Source: Telmatactis stephensoni (lineage: Eukaryota > Cnidaria > Anthozoa > Actiniaria > Isophelliidae). Taken from it: a DNA stretch of 64,000 nucleotides. A model generated the notes under the pieces. It searched no databases. It saw only the letters and a program-made list of their open reading frames with translations, and was not told the origin of the DNA. Made by a program: the position numbers and the translations under genes. The stretch spans positions 186,001 to 250,000 of the forward strand of contig JALIZF010001498.1 of NCBI GenBank assembly GCA_029948255.1, given 5' to 3'. This document shows positions 1 through 11,619 of the stretch, piece after piece (the stretch's first letter is position 1; each line of letters begins with the position of its first letter).

Positions 1-13
1 TTATTTTCTACAG

Positions 14-3000
14 AGATTGATACAACTTTATGATCTCTGGTTACAAGTTAAACAAGATGAAAGAGAAATCAAAAACCAGTACTTCAAGGAACGTGTTGCA
101 CTCCAACATGAATTAATCCAGAAGCAAGATACACTGTATAAAAAGCAACAGGCTAAACTAGATGCCAGGCATCGCAAGGTATGTCTATGAAAAGGGATGC
201 TAAATGGTAACAAGTATAGCTAGGGAGGGTTCTAACTAAGGGACCTGGAGCCGGCCCCCTATTAATGTTTATAAAACAATCCCTTATGTCTCTGTACTGT
301 GACATATTTAACATGATGGAAGATGTAGAGCACTCAAAAACCAAGTCTATGTCTCATTCTCTTAAGCTTGCTTTTCTCTTGCTCTACATCTTCCATCATG
401 CTTATATCACAGTACAGAGACATGTGCCTGTGTTTTATATTCCTTAAATATTTTTATTGAGCTGTATTTATTTTTATTGTATTTTAATGAACAAAGGTGA
501 AATGTTTGTAAATTAATGAATAAATAAGGGATAATCCTAGACTGTCCAAAACTATAATGAACTTTTGCATTTGCTAAATTGTTGCTTATTGTAAACATGT
601 TATTCCACAGATCAAAGAGTCCAATCGTTTGTCAAAACTTGCACAGTCCAAACACTACACTGACTTTGTCAAACATGCACTAGGTAATGTTAGTAAATAT
701 ATATAGTCATAGCATAATAAGTTTAAAATTAAAGATTTATTAGTTTTGGCTCACTTACTGGACTGAGCAGTCCCACTTTTCCCTCCAGATTCAGCAAAGA
801 CAAGTTTTTGGAATTCCTAGATGAGCTGAAATTCTGCTCGTCCACTTTATCTAAAAACTCTTCTTTACTGAATCTGGAAGGAAAAGTGGGACTGCTCACA
901 GTTTTCACTTTACTATGACTTTTCATCTTGACCCACCCTTGACTGTTTATTTGAGACTGAAGGCTACTATTAGTCCCTTTGATCACTGGCTTTGTTTCGT
1001 TATTGGAGGAAATCTCTGTGAGCAAGTCCCTGCCTTCATTGGCAAAACCTGTAAAATAAAAATAAATGTCCTTTCCACATGACTGAAAATGATTCCATTT
1101 TCACAGACACAAATTTTGAAAATGCTCATTAACTGAAATTTTGGAAATGCATCGTTTCTGTATGATGACATGGTCAAGAAAGAAAATGTTGAACAGTGTG
1201 TTTTTTCAATGGACATCTCGAAAAGCTGGGAAAATACTAGCAAACCATTTTTAACTAGGGAATCAGGATCATTTTCTCTTGATCAAGATATCTTTTCAGT
1301 AGCTCTGTTATTAACTCCAAAAAAATCCTTGCTACACCACTGTTCTACATTCATGAGCTCACCTTGCTTTTCCTCACTCAACAACTCAAGAAAAGCTACT
1401 GAAATCATCTTTTGAGTAGCTCTGTAATGAACTCCAAAAAAACCCTTGCTATATACGCCACTGCTACAACGCCACACTACATGAGCTCACCTTGTTTTTC
1501 CTCACTCAACAGCTCAAGAAAGGCTACTGAAATCATCTTTGAAGTCCCAGACACGTATTCTAAGCAGTCATCAACCTGTTAAAGCCCCTATGATTTTTGA
1601 CCCAAACTCACCTTACAATTTAACTGACATGGCTCGTGAGAGAGCTGGTAGTTATGGAAACCTGGACGTCACTCCAGATGAGAGTATCCTACTATCAGAT
1701 AATTTCAGTGAGTTGTTAAATGAGTCAGTGGATGTCCAACTTCATAGTTTACTGGGGCCAGAGGCTTTGAATTTTCTCAAGCCAACATTTCGTGACGGAG
1801 CAAAGAAATCATTGGATCCGTTGATTGATAAACATAAAACAGGTGAGGACGGGGACTTTTCTTATTTTATTGGTAGTTCAATAGTTTTGTATAGCTATGA
1901 ATAGATGATTGAATAAATGAATGAATGAAATGAATAAGTGAATAGAATGAATGGAAAAAAGATTCAAAATGATCCAATCGAAATCCGTTCACATAAGGTG
2001 TCAGTAATCAAACCTAGCCCTAGCCACCTGAAGAGGTGGAGTATTTCAGTACCAGAATAAGATCACCACGCCTACCAAATACTGTAAAAAAGTGGGTAGT
2101 TTTTGAAATCCTACTTTTAGTGGAGGGTCGGCCGTTTTTTTCCCAGTACCATGTATTCTGTTTAACATTATTTTACTCAACAAACCCGAACTTCAGCAGG
2201 AGGTATAGGTGCACATCAACTTTGGAGCACCTTAAGAGGGAAGTCGCAGAGAAAACTCGAAAAAGAAGATGGGAGAATTCCACAGGAATTAAAGGTATAG
2301 GATGTCTCTTGCTGTAGAAATATAAAAGTTGTATGGATGATTTTATTTTCTTGTGCGTCATTCGCATTGGTTTGTGTTTTTCGTTCTAGAATGCTTACAG
2401 ATCGTTTCTTCGAGAATGCTTACATTCCGATGTACCGGTGATTGAACGAAGCTTTTGCAGGGTCCCTGAAGAGGTAACAATTCATTCTTTTGTTTTGAAA
2501 TTTTCTTAGTAATTACACCATCTGTAGCCATAGATTCATTAAAACAGGCAAGATGGATGAATTAAATTATTATTCAAAAAGGTATTATTCCTACAGAGAT
2601 AATGTGTTCGTTTTTCAGCGTCCGATTACTCTTTTCCCTTTATCTAGTTGATTTGAGTGTAACACATTCGGCAAATGTGACGCATGAAAGCTTATGCTCG
2701 TGATGACCTGGACTTGTAAATCTGTGTAATGAATCGAGAGGTGTGCGACACTTTTCGGTTTTCCAAAGTATATTTCTCACGGCCAAAGTGAAATTAATTA
2801 AGCGTCAAGTGTTAGGGCTCGAGCTTCTAACAAACTAGCCCTAAAACCCCGTTTTCGACTATTCTTATATTCTTTGGCTCTTCCTCCACTTTTAGATTCC
2901 CGAAGAAAGATTAAGTGAAAGTGATTTGATCAAAGATATCAACTTTGCACGTCATCGCCTCGATCTGATGTACCGTGTCGCCCACATGAACAAAGATAAA

Positions 3001-4337
3001 ACACGCCTGCTGTTCAATAATATGGAGTCGGCGGATACCAAGGAAGGGAGTGTGAGACCACCTAGATATAACCCAAATCAAATTAAAAAGCCAAGGGTAT
3101 GTGTTGAATAGAACAGATGCTTGTATTGTCACGTGACAGCGGCCATGTTGGATGGAGAGAACATTAAGATCATTTTTATTACTCGATAGGCGTTTACTCG
3201 GCGGTCGAGTCAAAATGCAGTTTTTTCTTCGTCCGTCACAAACCGCAGACAGGGTCCCTACAGCGCATGCTCAGCCGAGGATGGTCGAAAGCCCGCCGAG
3301 TGAACGCATAAACGAGCGTCTTGTTTACATTTAAATTAAACGAATCCCAATCCTCCTGAGAAACGGGTTCTTTTATTCTGCCATTGAAAATTGGCGCTGT
3401 CACGTGATCGCGCAAAGCCTCTATTGAGTAAATCTGAACCCCTTTGTGTCACTTATTCTGGATGAGTCTCCTGGAGGGAGTCAAAAGGTCTTATGAGGGG
3501 AATTGGCTGTATTCTCTGGCACCCAGGATCCGGTTGCTCGAAGGTGGGCTAGAGCTAACCCAGGTTAAGTCTAAAGAAAACCATTGATTTTAACCCAGGG
3601 TATATCGTACTTGTCAGGGGAAATGATAATAACCGTAGAACCCCCTTTTCTCGAACTCTCACACGAATTGAACAAACACTGGATCCGAGAGAGAGCAGTT
3701 TTCGTATAAGTGTGAAACGGACCGCGCCGTACCGTGATCGTGTCAGTGCTGTGATGTCTATAAAAACACTAGAATTTCCTGTCGTAACCGTGCCGTGACC
3801 GCGCGTTCCGTCTTCACAGTCATACGAAATCTAATCTAGTATCCTACATACCAGGGAAAAGAAATGATCCAAGGGAATTACTTTAAAGTTTTGCGTTAAT
3901 TTTAGGCACCACTTCTTGCACTTCCGCCATCTCTTCCAAGCGTCCCCGAAAACGTAGAAATAGAAAAATCCCCACGTGAAGAAAAAGAGCCGATTGTCCT
4001 TGGAGGCGAGAAGATCGTCTTTTTAACAGAGAAAATGGCGACTTGCAAAGGTGAATTTAGCAAGCGCCACAATGCTGCTGGATCCGCAAATGATGACACA
4101 ACACCTGATACCCAGCAAGACGCGAATACTCAAAGGCAATTCCGTGCTGTCGTGTCTGCTCCTATTAGTTCTCAAGGCGAAAGGACGATGAAGAAGTCAC
4201 CAGTTAAACCTTGGCAGCCATTAAGCCTGAATGCTTTGCTTGAGTACAAATCACCTATTGAACTGGGTCCGGGAGAGTTTTTACAAGGGCAGACGAGAAA
4301 GTGGAGGGTTGGTTTTGATGTTGATAAGAAGTCTTGA
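14..4337 (+). CDS. Unrecognised multi-exon gene, 3' seven exons (partial at the window start)
   Basis: Seven exons join in one frame: 14-178, 611-683, 1513-1842, 2197-2294 (or 2200-2294), 2390-2473, 2896-3096 and 3906-4337, with a TGA at 4335-4337. All have AG acceptors and GT donors and the phases agree, giving 460 visible residues; the 5' end is outside the window. The first about 80 residues are rich in Lys, Gln, Glu and Arg and look like a coiled coil (QLYDLWLQVKQDEREIKNQY). A middle part contains LLGPEALNFLKPTFRDG and GGIGAHQLWSTLRGKSQ, and the C-terminal 143 residues are low-complexity and polar. I do not recognise the family and propose no function. No signal peptide or membrane segment is visible. 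It converges tail to tail with the TRPA gene, 9 kb away. Exon 3 is preceded by a duplicated acceptor region, and exon 4 has two in-frame acceptors 3 bp apart. Confidence in a real gene is high. Confidence 0.8.
288..421. mobile_element. Short foldback (MITE-like) element in the first intron
   Basis: Two arms of about 43 bp (roughly 288-332 and 379-421) are near-perfect inverted copies, beginning GTCTCTGTACTGTGA and ending TCACAGTACAGAGAC, with a loop of about 45 bp. There is no coding capacity. It lies wholly in the intron between the first two visible exons. Confidence 0.75.
762..900. repeat. Imperfect inverted repeat in intron
   Basis: Arms at about 762-800 and 863-900 are inverted copies (GAGCAGTCCCACTTTTCC against GGAAAAGTGGGACTGCTC) with a loop of about 60 bp. 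It sits in the long intron before exon 3 of the unrecognised gene. Confidence 0.7.
1298..1540 (+). repeat. Tandem duplication spanning a splice acceptor
   Basis: Two copies of about 115-125 bp lie head to tail, unit 1 at about 1298-1412 and unit 2 at about 1413-1540. Both carry AGTAGCTCTGT, AACTCCAAAAAAA, GAGCTCACCTTG and the sequence preceding exon 3. Unit 2 has CTCAACAGCTCAAG, providing the AG acceptor at 1511-1512. Unit 1 has CTCAACAACTCAAG, so its acceptor is lost. Confidence 0.75.
3692..3838. mobile_element. MITE, TTCGTATGAGTGTGAAA family, copy 1
   Basis: A palindromic element of about 145 bp with ends TTTCGTATAAGTGTGAAACG and CACAGTCATACGAAAT, and an interior of CCGTGCCGTGACC-type GC-rich repeats. 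It lies in the last intron of the unrecognised gene. The same family recurs at 14576, 38098, 42700 and 44321. Confidence 0.8.
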
Positions 4338-4633
4338 GTTACGATCTCTTCTACCGCCACCACCGCAGTTGAAGAGGTTTTTTATTTTGGAGAAAAGATG
4401 AGAAATGTCCGATAACATCCTGTTTGATTTGAACTCCAGTGAAGTATTGCTCGAATATAATACACCTGTTGATCTGGAGGAGTAAACCAACAAAGAAGAC
4501 AGTGGAAGATGGCGTTGACACAGTCACAAAGGCTAACATCTTATCTGCGTCTAACCAACAATGCCCTGCCTTCCACTTCATATGACATAGCTAAGCGCTA
4601 TTCACATCTCAACCAACCCCACTCTTAGAGGGT

Positions 4634-4838
4634 GTTTACATGGCACTAGGATCATCGTAGCACTAGGATCATCCTAGCAAGCAAATCATCCTATCTACTA
4701 TACATTTACTGCATTCTTTTTACATGGAAATACGTGTCTTCACTTCGGGTACTAGGATCATCCTACTAAACAGAATGCAGTAAATGTATAGCAGGTAGGA
4801 TGATTCGCCTGCTAGGATGATCCTAGTGCTAGGATGAC
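4634..4838. mobile_element. Palindromic MITE, CACTAGGATCATCCTAG family
   Basis: An inverted repeat of about 200 bp centred near 4730. Both arms contain ACTAGGATCATCCTA and a conserved internal block (TACATTTACTGCATTCT against AGAATGCAGTAAATGTA). It is non-coding and starts about 300 bp past the stop codon of the unrecognised gene, so it may fall within its 3' UTR or just beyond. Confidence 0.75.
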
Positions 4839-5267
4839 ATATCAACATCTTATCTACGTCTAACCAACCCCATCCTAACTCACCACGATGCTGAAGACAA
4901 TGACAACTAGACAATACTAGACAATGTCATCCGTGAATTTCATGGCATCTTTCTGATGAGACATTTTGGAGACGATCAGAGCGGTGCTGCTAGGCTTCAT
5001 CGATTGACTTGGCAAATGCAAATGGTCAGGATTCCGATTTGAATCCAAGTAAATGCTGTATCATCATAGCCGTGAAATTCGATAGTACAGTATTTGCGAA
5101 AGCTCGACGTGAAGTAAAAGAAAAACGTAGTCGAACTTGTCTTTTTCAAACATCCATTCGAATTATTTAAATGCGCTTTTCGTGGCTTAAAATATATGTT
5201 TCGTGTACCGTAAAGAGTTACTGCAATTTTTAAAATCATGCGATTTCAGACAGCCAAACAGTCAACT

Positions 5268-5330
5268 GGTTTGCCTAATAGCGGAGCTCCCGCGCGGGCC
5301 GAAGGCCCGCGCGAGCGGAGCACCATACCT
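5268..5330. repeat. GC-rich hairpin and possible transposon end
   Basis: CGCGCGGGCCGAAGGCCCGCGCG is a near-perfect hairpin preceded by CTAATAGCGGAGCTCCC. The reverse complement of that leader, GGGAGCTCCGCTATTAG, recurs at about 12119-12136, so the two could mark opposite ends of one composite element of about 6.9 kb. It is followed by GTCC and CATA simple repeats at about 5395-5450. Confidence 0.5.
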
Positions 5331-6395
5331 AAGAAAAAATGGTAACCCATCGAGTTGATTTTTCATGGACTTGAGTAGTACGTCACTTCAGTATCCGTCC
5401 GTCCGTACATACATACATACATACATACATACGTCCGTACGTCCGTGTACATCGCGATGCTGATTGGCTGATTGCTTTTTGGCGCCAACTTGACGCGCGC
5501 TGACACTTTGAAAACTGAAAATTTACAAGTTTCCTTGCAGTTTTAACTTGCAAAGCTTAAAAATAGTATTCTCGAAACCTCGTAAAAATTTAGCGATTTT
5601 GATGGACATTAATCTGTGCCAATCTTGACAGGTTAAAGCGAAAAAAACCGTACGTTTGAATTTTTTTCGGGCCTGGTGTCGTTTCACAGAGGATATTTTC
5701 AAAGTTGAACGACTTTTTAGTTGGATTCGTAGTTTAAAAAAATTCCTCATAATGAATGAGTCATTGAGGATCGTGTATTCTTCGTTTCGTGAAGATGCCT
5801 TCAGTAAAGCTGCTTAAAAATCTAGCCAAAGTTGGAAATAAATCAAGAATCGTCTGCATTGAGCGTGAAACAAGGACCAGTATGCTTCGAAAAGACAACA
5901 AGGAAAGCACTTCAAGGTAAAGACCCTGGCCAGAAAATGATATCAAAAAGTCTCTTGTACCTATATTTGATCTTTTATCTTTGATTTGGGATTGATGACT
6001 TAAAAAAAAAACTTTTATGCACGTTGAACTGTGGCCAAGTTTAAAGAAACACTCGATCAAGCCTTACATGAAATGTACAACGACATTTTGTTTTACGGTG
6101 AACTTTTTGCACTAGTTCTAATAATGATAAAATTAGTAAAAAAAATTAATTTTGAACTTATTTCAACCCCACTAATGTGTAAATACAGCTCAAGTTTTGG
6201 TCTGGAATTTAATGAAACAATTGACAGGAAAAAAAGAAGGAATTTTGCCATGCAAACTAGAGTTGTTTTACTTTATTCATCAGGATGAAGTTGCTCAGTG
6301 AGCCCTGTGAAGCCTTAAATACAGACTGAAAATGCTTAATTCCTTGTTTTCTTGTTATTTCAATTAGCTGTTTTTATAATCACTTTAAATTGTAT

Positions 6396-6780
6396 TATCA
6401 GTGTAACCTGGAAGAGAAAAGTGGGAGACAAGTATTCACCTAACTAGTGTGTCATTCTATTCTACATTAAATAACAAAACAAAACAACAACAACAACAAC
6501 AACAACAACCACAAAAAAACAAGATGTCACAAATATAGTGAAGACAGACAAATCAATATAGTCAATATATGTTGTTCTGTAATATTCAGGATGTCAAAAA
6601 GGTTTAATTACTTGTATCAATTTAAAAAAATGTTTTGGAGATTTTGCTTTCTATTTCTGAAAATTATGAACCCTTACAAAGTCAGTTATGAAATCTGACA
6701 GTGAATCTGAATATTGAAATTTACTGTAACAAAGGTCACTGAGCATACAAGCCCATACAATATACAAACCAAAACCAAAA
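6396..6780 (+). repeat. Direct repeat copy A, 5' part
   Basis: It begins AGTGTAACCTGGAAGAG and aligns by eye along its length with 11620-11945: shared ACAAGATG(T/C)CACAA, TCCTATTTCTGA-like and GGTCACTGAG blocks. Its downstream portion appears to resume at about 11475-11585 after the foldback insertion. It contains a CAA microsatellite at 6484-6510. Confidence 0.65.
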
Positions 6781-7017
6781 CTTATTTTAACTAGACGCAC
6801 ACGTGCGTTCACTCGTGCCCCTGGAGCCCTTTTAAGAGAGGCTCAAATGACCAGCTCCGTTCGTACTCTTCCCCGAGCCGTTTCACGCATTCTTCACCAT
6901 TCCGGGAAATAGCTAACCGTAACATAATGACCTTTTTTGAATCGGCTAACCTTTATAACTAAACAAGACCACGGACGACAGGATAGATGAAGCCCCGGCC
7001 AGTAGAGGTTTCCGCGG

Positions 7018-7385
7018 GATACATCCCGGGGGGAGGGGGTGGGGGGACTCCGATCGTAAATGGACGGGGATGCTCTTCGTACCTTTTAGGGGTCAAAATC
7101 GGCAATCTGGTACCTTTTAGGGTGCCTCAGACTTAAATGGACTACCAGGGACATAGCTGGTACCTTTTACGGACTGTTTTGGGGTAAATAAACTACCTAA
7201 AATAAGCATGAAAGGGACGATTTCGATGATCTGAATTGAATCTTCAAAGCACATCGATAACAAAGTGTTTCATTACTTTTATTCTTTATTATTGTTTTTG
7301 AATTGGTACCTTTTAGGGGTAGAAATGAATTGTTGAGCATCCCCGTCCTCTTATATATAGGAGTCCCCTCCCCCGGGGGATACGG
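7018..7385. mobile_element. Small foldback with CCCGGGGGGAGGGG ends, nested
   Basis: The left end ATCCCGGGGGGAGGGG, then GGGGACTCC and ACGGGGATGCTC, is mirrored on the right by GAGCATCCCCGTCC, GGAGTCCCC and CCCCCGGGGGAT. GGTACCTTTTAGGG occurs several times between them. It is about 370 bp and non-coding. Confidence 0.75.
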
Positions 7386-8494
7386 TAAGAGTATATAGGG
7401 TGCTTTCCATTTAGTGGAACCAACCGGCCAGAAAACACCCTTAGTCAGCAGAAAAAATACAGCCGGATATGGGATATCTTAAAATACTGAAGATCAGAAT
7501 ATTGACGAAGAGCTGTAGGGAAATTTGTCCCAAAATTAGTATAGATACAGAATGCAAATGGAGTCAAATGGAGTCGTTATTGTTAAAAGCTCACAAAGCT
7601 AAAACTTAACAGAGACGTTTTATTTACAACCGTGAGTATTAACCTTTAAAACGTACCTCTCACTGTCCCTCTCACTTGGATTGAAACTGGTCACGCAAGG
7701 TTTGTCACGGTGATCAGAAACAAATGACCTTAGTGTTCCTTTACTTTTGGAGAGGTTTTGAAGTTGAAGATCAACTAAATTACTTCTCTAATATTATTCT
7801 AAAAATGGTCTTGAAATGTTTCAAAACAAGTTTTTTAGCAAACTGCACAAAACGCTGCTAGCTTCTTGACCCGCACAAACTCGCTATCTGAATCACGATG
7901 ACAGATTATAAAGCAGACAAGAAAGCAGAATAATTTCTTTTGGCCGTTTTTTATTTAGATATTCTTTGTTGTTTATCATTACTTACTCTTTAATTTTATA
8001 ATTGTTTGGAATTTTTGGACTAATATTATATTTCGGACACTATCCGCAAAAATCTATCCGCAATCCGCAAAAATCTATCCGCAATCCGCACCCCGCGTTT
8101 TAACGACAGCCTCAATATACGTCTCAAAGTATACCTAACAATTAGACCTCAAGGCCAAATGAACTACGAATCAATAGCCCTTGAGGCCGTAGGCCGACAC
8201 ACAAGCAAATGGGCTATTGCATTTAATATCCGCACTCCCCCTGTTGAGGACATGTTTTCAAAAAATACTATATGTCTAGGTCGGTTTTTAAGTTGTCACG
8301 GCATAAAGAAAACATTCAAGTACTGTAGAGTCAAACACAGAGTCATCACATAAACATCAAACACAAGAAAAAGCCCTCAAAATGAATATTGACAGATTAA
8401 CAACAGTTTTCCTATATGCTGCAGCCGGCAGGAAGCATTATTAATTGTGTGACAGCTGAATAAGTTAGCGGATCGATTTACTAATAATAATGAT

Positions 8495-8580
8495 GATCAT
8501 TTATATAGCGCCTATCCAAAATCTGCTCTAGGCGGTTTACAAAAACATATACTGAACATGCATGGTAGACATAGGATGGC
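8495..8580 (+). repeat. Interspersed TATATAGCGCC repeat, copy 1
   Basis: ATTTATATAGCGCCTATCC through CATGCATGGTAGAC is nearly identical over about 85 bp to 57657-57731. A more distant relative with AGCGCTATATAAATGC occurs inverted near 46890-46940. It is probably a SINE or short-element fragment. Confidence 0.7.
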
Positions 8581-9212
8581 ACCTCGGGCTGCCGCTACAC
8601 AGTCCGTACTATGAAAATTATTTGTAAAATAGTCACTACAAACTAGCCATTTCTAATAGAAAGTGAAGTGCTGCGAGCAGAAAACAGCTGATGTATCCAC
8701 GTTAGCAGAACTATTCCCCTAAAACTCACGAAAGTACACCGCTTTCTCTGATATATATGAAATGTTTCTTGTCTATCTCCTGTGCGTTGTGTGACGAACA
8801 CTGCTAGTTGACCTTCAAAACATAATTCTCCAGGATCAGTGTTGAACACACACAGTTCAAAATATTTAGCACTTTGAGTAAAGCAATTTTCAGGAATTTT
8901 TTAAACAATCACAAACGGCTAGCGTTGGCAATGATTATAAAACTAACTGATTTTAAAAGCTATAGTTGTACGTTGCATCACGGTCGAACATGCCGCGTTG
9001 TCTACTGTACTATTTGACGCTTTAGATCAAACGAATGATAAATACAATTCCATCACATACAAAGTATAACATTTTCTTTCATAGAGTAACGAAATATATT
9101 GCAGAGATTCTCAGCGCGACCTCACTTCATACTTATTATCTTGGCTTGAATTGATTCGGCCCGTAGACGAGCTTCGATTCGAACAGTAACACGCAAAATG
9201 ACCCGTAACAGA

Positions 9213-11062
9213 CTAAAAGACGTTACGTGACCAAACGCGAAATACAAGGTCAATGAAACCTAATTCCATGCAATGGTCTCCGATATTCTTCGTTTGCAAT
9301 CACGTGATATTTTGATGACCTTTTGGGTTTTGAAATTCTAAAATGTTAATTCTTTTTCTAAATAAAATAAAATGCTTATGGGCTTGTAGAGCATTTAAAA
9401 CAATATCTCTTGGAGAATTTTTGGAGCACAAAAGCAATTATTTGCCGAGTTATTGCCGGATGAATTTTCTCAAATTTTAGTGTAAATGTATGGCGGCGCC
9501 ATCTTGGAAGACATATGGATATCTTCCAACATGGCTGCCAAAATTTTAGAACATAATTTCAAGCCTAAAGTTGATAAATATCACTTAATTTTACTTTTAG
9601 TAGCCCTAGCTGGTATATTTAAGACCAAGCTAATTGATTTGACATACTTATAGTGATTTCCACGGCATTTTAGACGCGTGACTTTGAGTTGTGTGACATA
9701 ATTCACGGGCTTACAACTCGACCCAAAAAACATCCAAACCATCAAAATATCTAAATACAAATCTACAGAATAACTCAAACCACAATTTTCTAAAACATAT
9801 ACAAGAATAGAGCTGGTAGGATTCAAAAATAGATTTTAGTTTGAATTTTTGTGACTTGTGACGTCATGTGCAAACGAAGAATTAATATTCAGTACAAAAA
9901 CCTCTCAAGATCTCTTGAATGCTTAAATGAGGAATATAATTGACTTGCTTCTATGTATGTTCGTTTAGCAACATGTAGGATGAGAAATTCGTAGATTTCC
10001 AACTCATAGGAAATAATTCGTATCGCGAGGGCCTACTTTCAAGTACTCCAATTAGAATTGAATATTTGGTCAAAGGATTGGAGATGCCGCCCAAAACAAC
10101 AGCCGATTCTGAAGCTCTTATGAGTGTCTAGGTATATCTCAAGTTATAAGCCCCACTTTACGATGTATTATTCCGAGAAGAGCCCGTCTCTGAAAGCGAT
10201 TTTCGTTGTAGTCGGCCATCTTGCATTCCTAAGGTTCCTCACTGGCGTTAACTACGAAGAGTAGGCGATGAATGACGGTCATTGTTGCTCCCGCTCTTGA
10301 CCAATTGAGAGGGCATCCCTTAGCCGATTCATCACTTAACCGCTTGCGCAAGAATGCTGACTCAGAAATGCTGCATTCCGTCGACGACCACAGGAAAAAA
10401 AAAAACAGTTGCATTTTATAACTCGTTCCCGGCCTAGAGGCCTGGGCACGAGTAAAAATGCTTTTTACTCGTGCCCAGGCCTTTAGGCCGGGAACGAGTT
10501 ATAAACTGCAAATGTTTTTTTTTTTTTTTTTTTTTTTCCTGTGTTCGTCCTGAGGGACCTCTGATTGGTTAAGAGCGTAAAAACAATGCCCTTCATTCAT
10601 CACCTTTAAGCGACAGCGAACGCAAGCCAGGAACTTTAGGAATGCAAGATGGCCGACTTCAAAGAAAATAGCTTTCAGAGACAGGCTTTTCCTGCAGTAG
10701 AACAATGTAATTTGGAGCTTTTAACTCGAGATATACCTATATACTTATATGAGCTTCAGAATGGGCTGTTATTTTGAGCTTCATCTCCAATACTTTGACC
10801 AAATATCGAACTCTAAATGGAGTACTTGAAAGCCGAGGCCCTCGCGATAACGACTATTTCCTATGAGCTGGAAAACTACGAATTTCTCATCCTACATGTT
10901 GCTAAACGAACATACATAGAAGCAAGTCAATTATATTCCTCATTCAAGCATTCAAGAGATCTTGAGAGGTTTTTGTAGTGAATTTTAATTTAATATCGGA
11001 ATGGCATGAAACTAGATTCCATTGACCTTGTATTTCGCGTTTGGTCACGTAACGTCTTTTAT
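9213..11062. repeat. Large palindrome with an insertion in the left arm
   Basis: It is centred near 10460, where ACTCGTGCCCAGGCC and GGCCTGGGCACGAGT face each other. Arms extend to about 9890 and 10990 with good identity. The outermost arm segment continues at 9213-9275 against 10998-11062 (AAAGACGTTACGTGACCAAA inverted). The left arm is interrupted by about 600 bp at 9288-9882. Confidence 0.75.
9288..9882. mobile_element. Insertion with short inverted ends inside the palindrome arm
   Basis: The left end contains ATTCTTCGTTTGCAATCACG and the right end GTGCAAACGAAGAAT, an inverted pair. Removing this segment restores the pairing of the two palindrome arms. No coding sequence is recognised. 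Confidence 0.6.
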
Positions 11063-11619
11063 TCATATATATAACATCCGAAACATGAACGAAAAAATAC
11101 ACGATTTGTTATTGTGTCAAATATGCCGTTGTAGAAGTCTTTACAGCAAACAATTGAGATATATAGTGAAATAAGAAGTTGAATATAAAACTGGTATATT
11201 TTTGCATGTTGGAGATATCTAATACCTATGCATGATAATAGAAAGACAAAGGCACTAATAGCTGTTGACAGACAAACTAACTAATCAAGATATTTTTTAG
11301 TTTAAGTTAGCCGATTCAAAAAAGGTTATTTGTTACGGTTAGCTATTTCCCGGAATGGTGAAGAATGCGTGAAACGGCTAGGGGAAGAGTACGAACGGAG
11401 CCGGTCATTGGAGCCTCTCTTAAAAAGGGCTCCAGGCATAGGCACGAGTGAACGCACGTGTGCGTCTAGTTAAATAATCTTCATTTCAACTTTTTCAATT
11501 ACCACAGGAAGCCCAATTCATTTGAATCAAGAACATAAAAAAAATAAAATTGAAATTGGAGCTTTGCTTTTAGGTAGTAGTTGTTTTGAGTTGTTTTACA
11601 ATTTCATCTAAAGTCATGA

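Larger units (their letters stand above)
6787..11472. mobile_element. Non-autonomous 4.7 kb foldback element, about 165-bp terminal inverted repeats
   Basis: The left terminus (about 6787-6950) begins TTAACTAGACGCACACGTG and the right terminus (about 11306-11472) ends CACGTGTGCGTCTAGTTAA. The two arms are inverted copies with few mismatches. TTAA flanks both ends and may be the target duplication, which would resemble piggyBac-type insertion (inference). No transposase-like reading frame is visible inside. The interior holds other elements: a GGGGGAGGGG foldback at 7018-7385, a TATATAGCGCC element near 8500, and a large palindrome at 9213-11062. Confidence 0.75.

Noticed and set aside
729..1025. 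Frame of 98 codons on the minus strand
   Set aside because: It covers both arms of an inverted repeat within an intron of the plus-strand gene and resembles no known protein.
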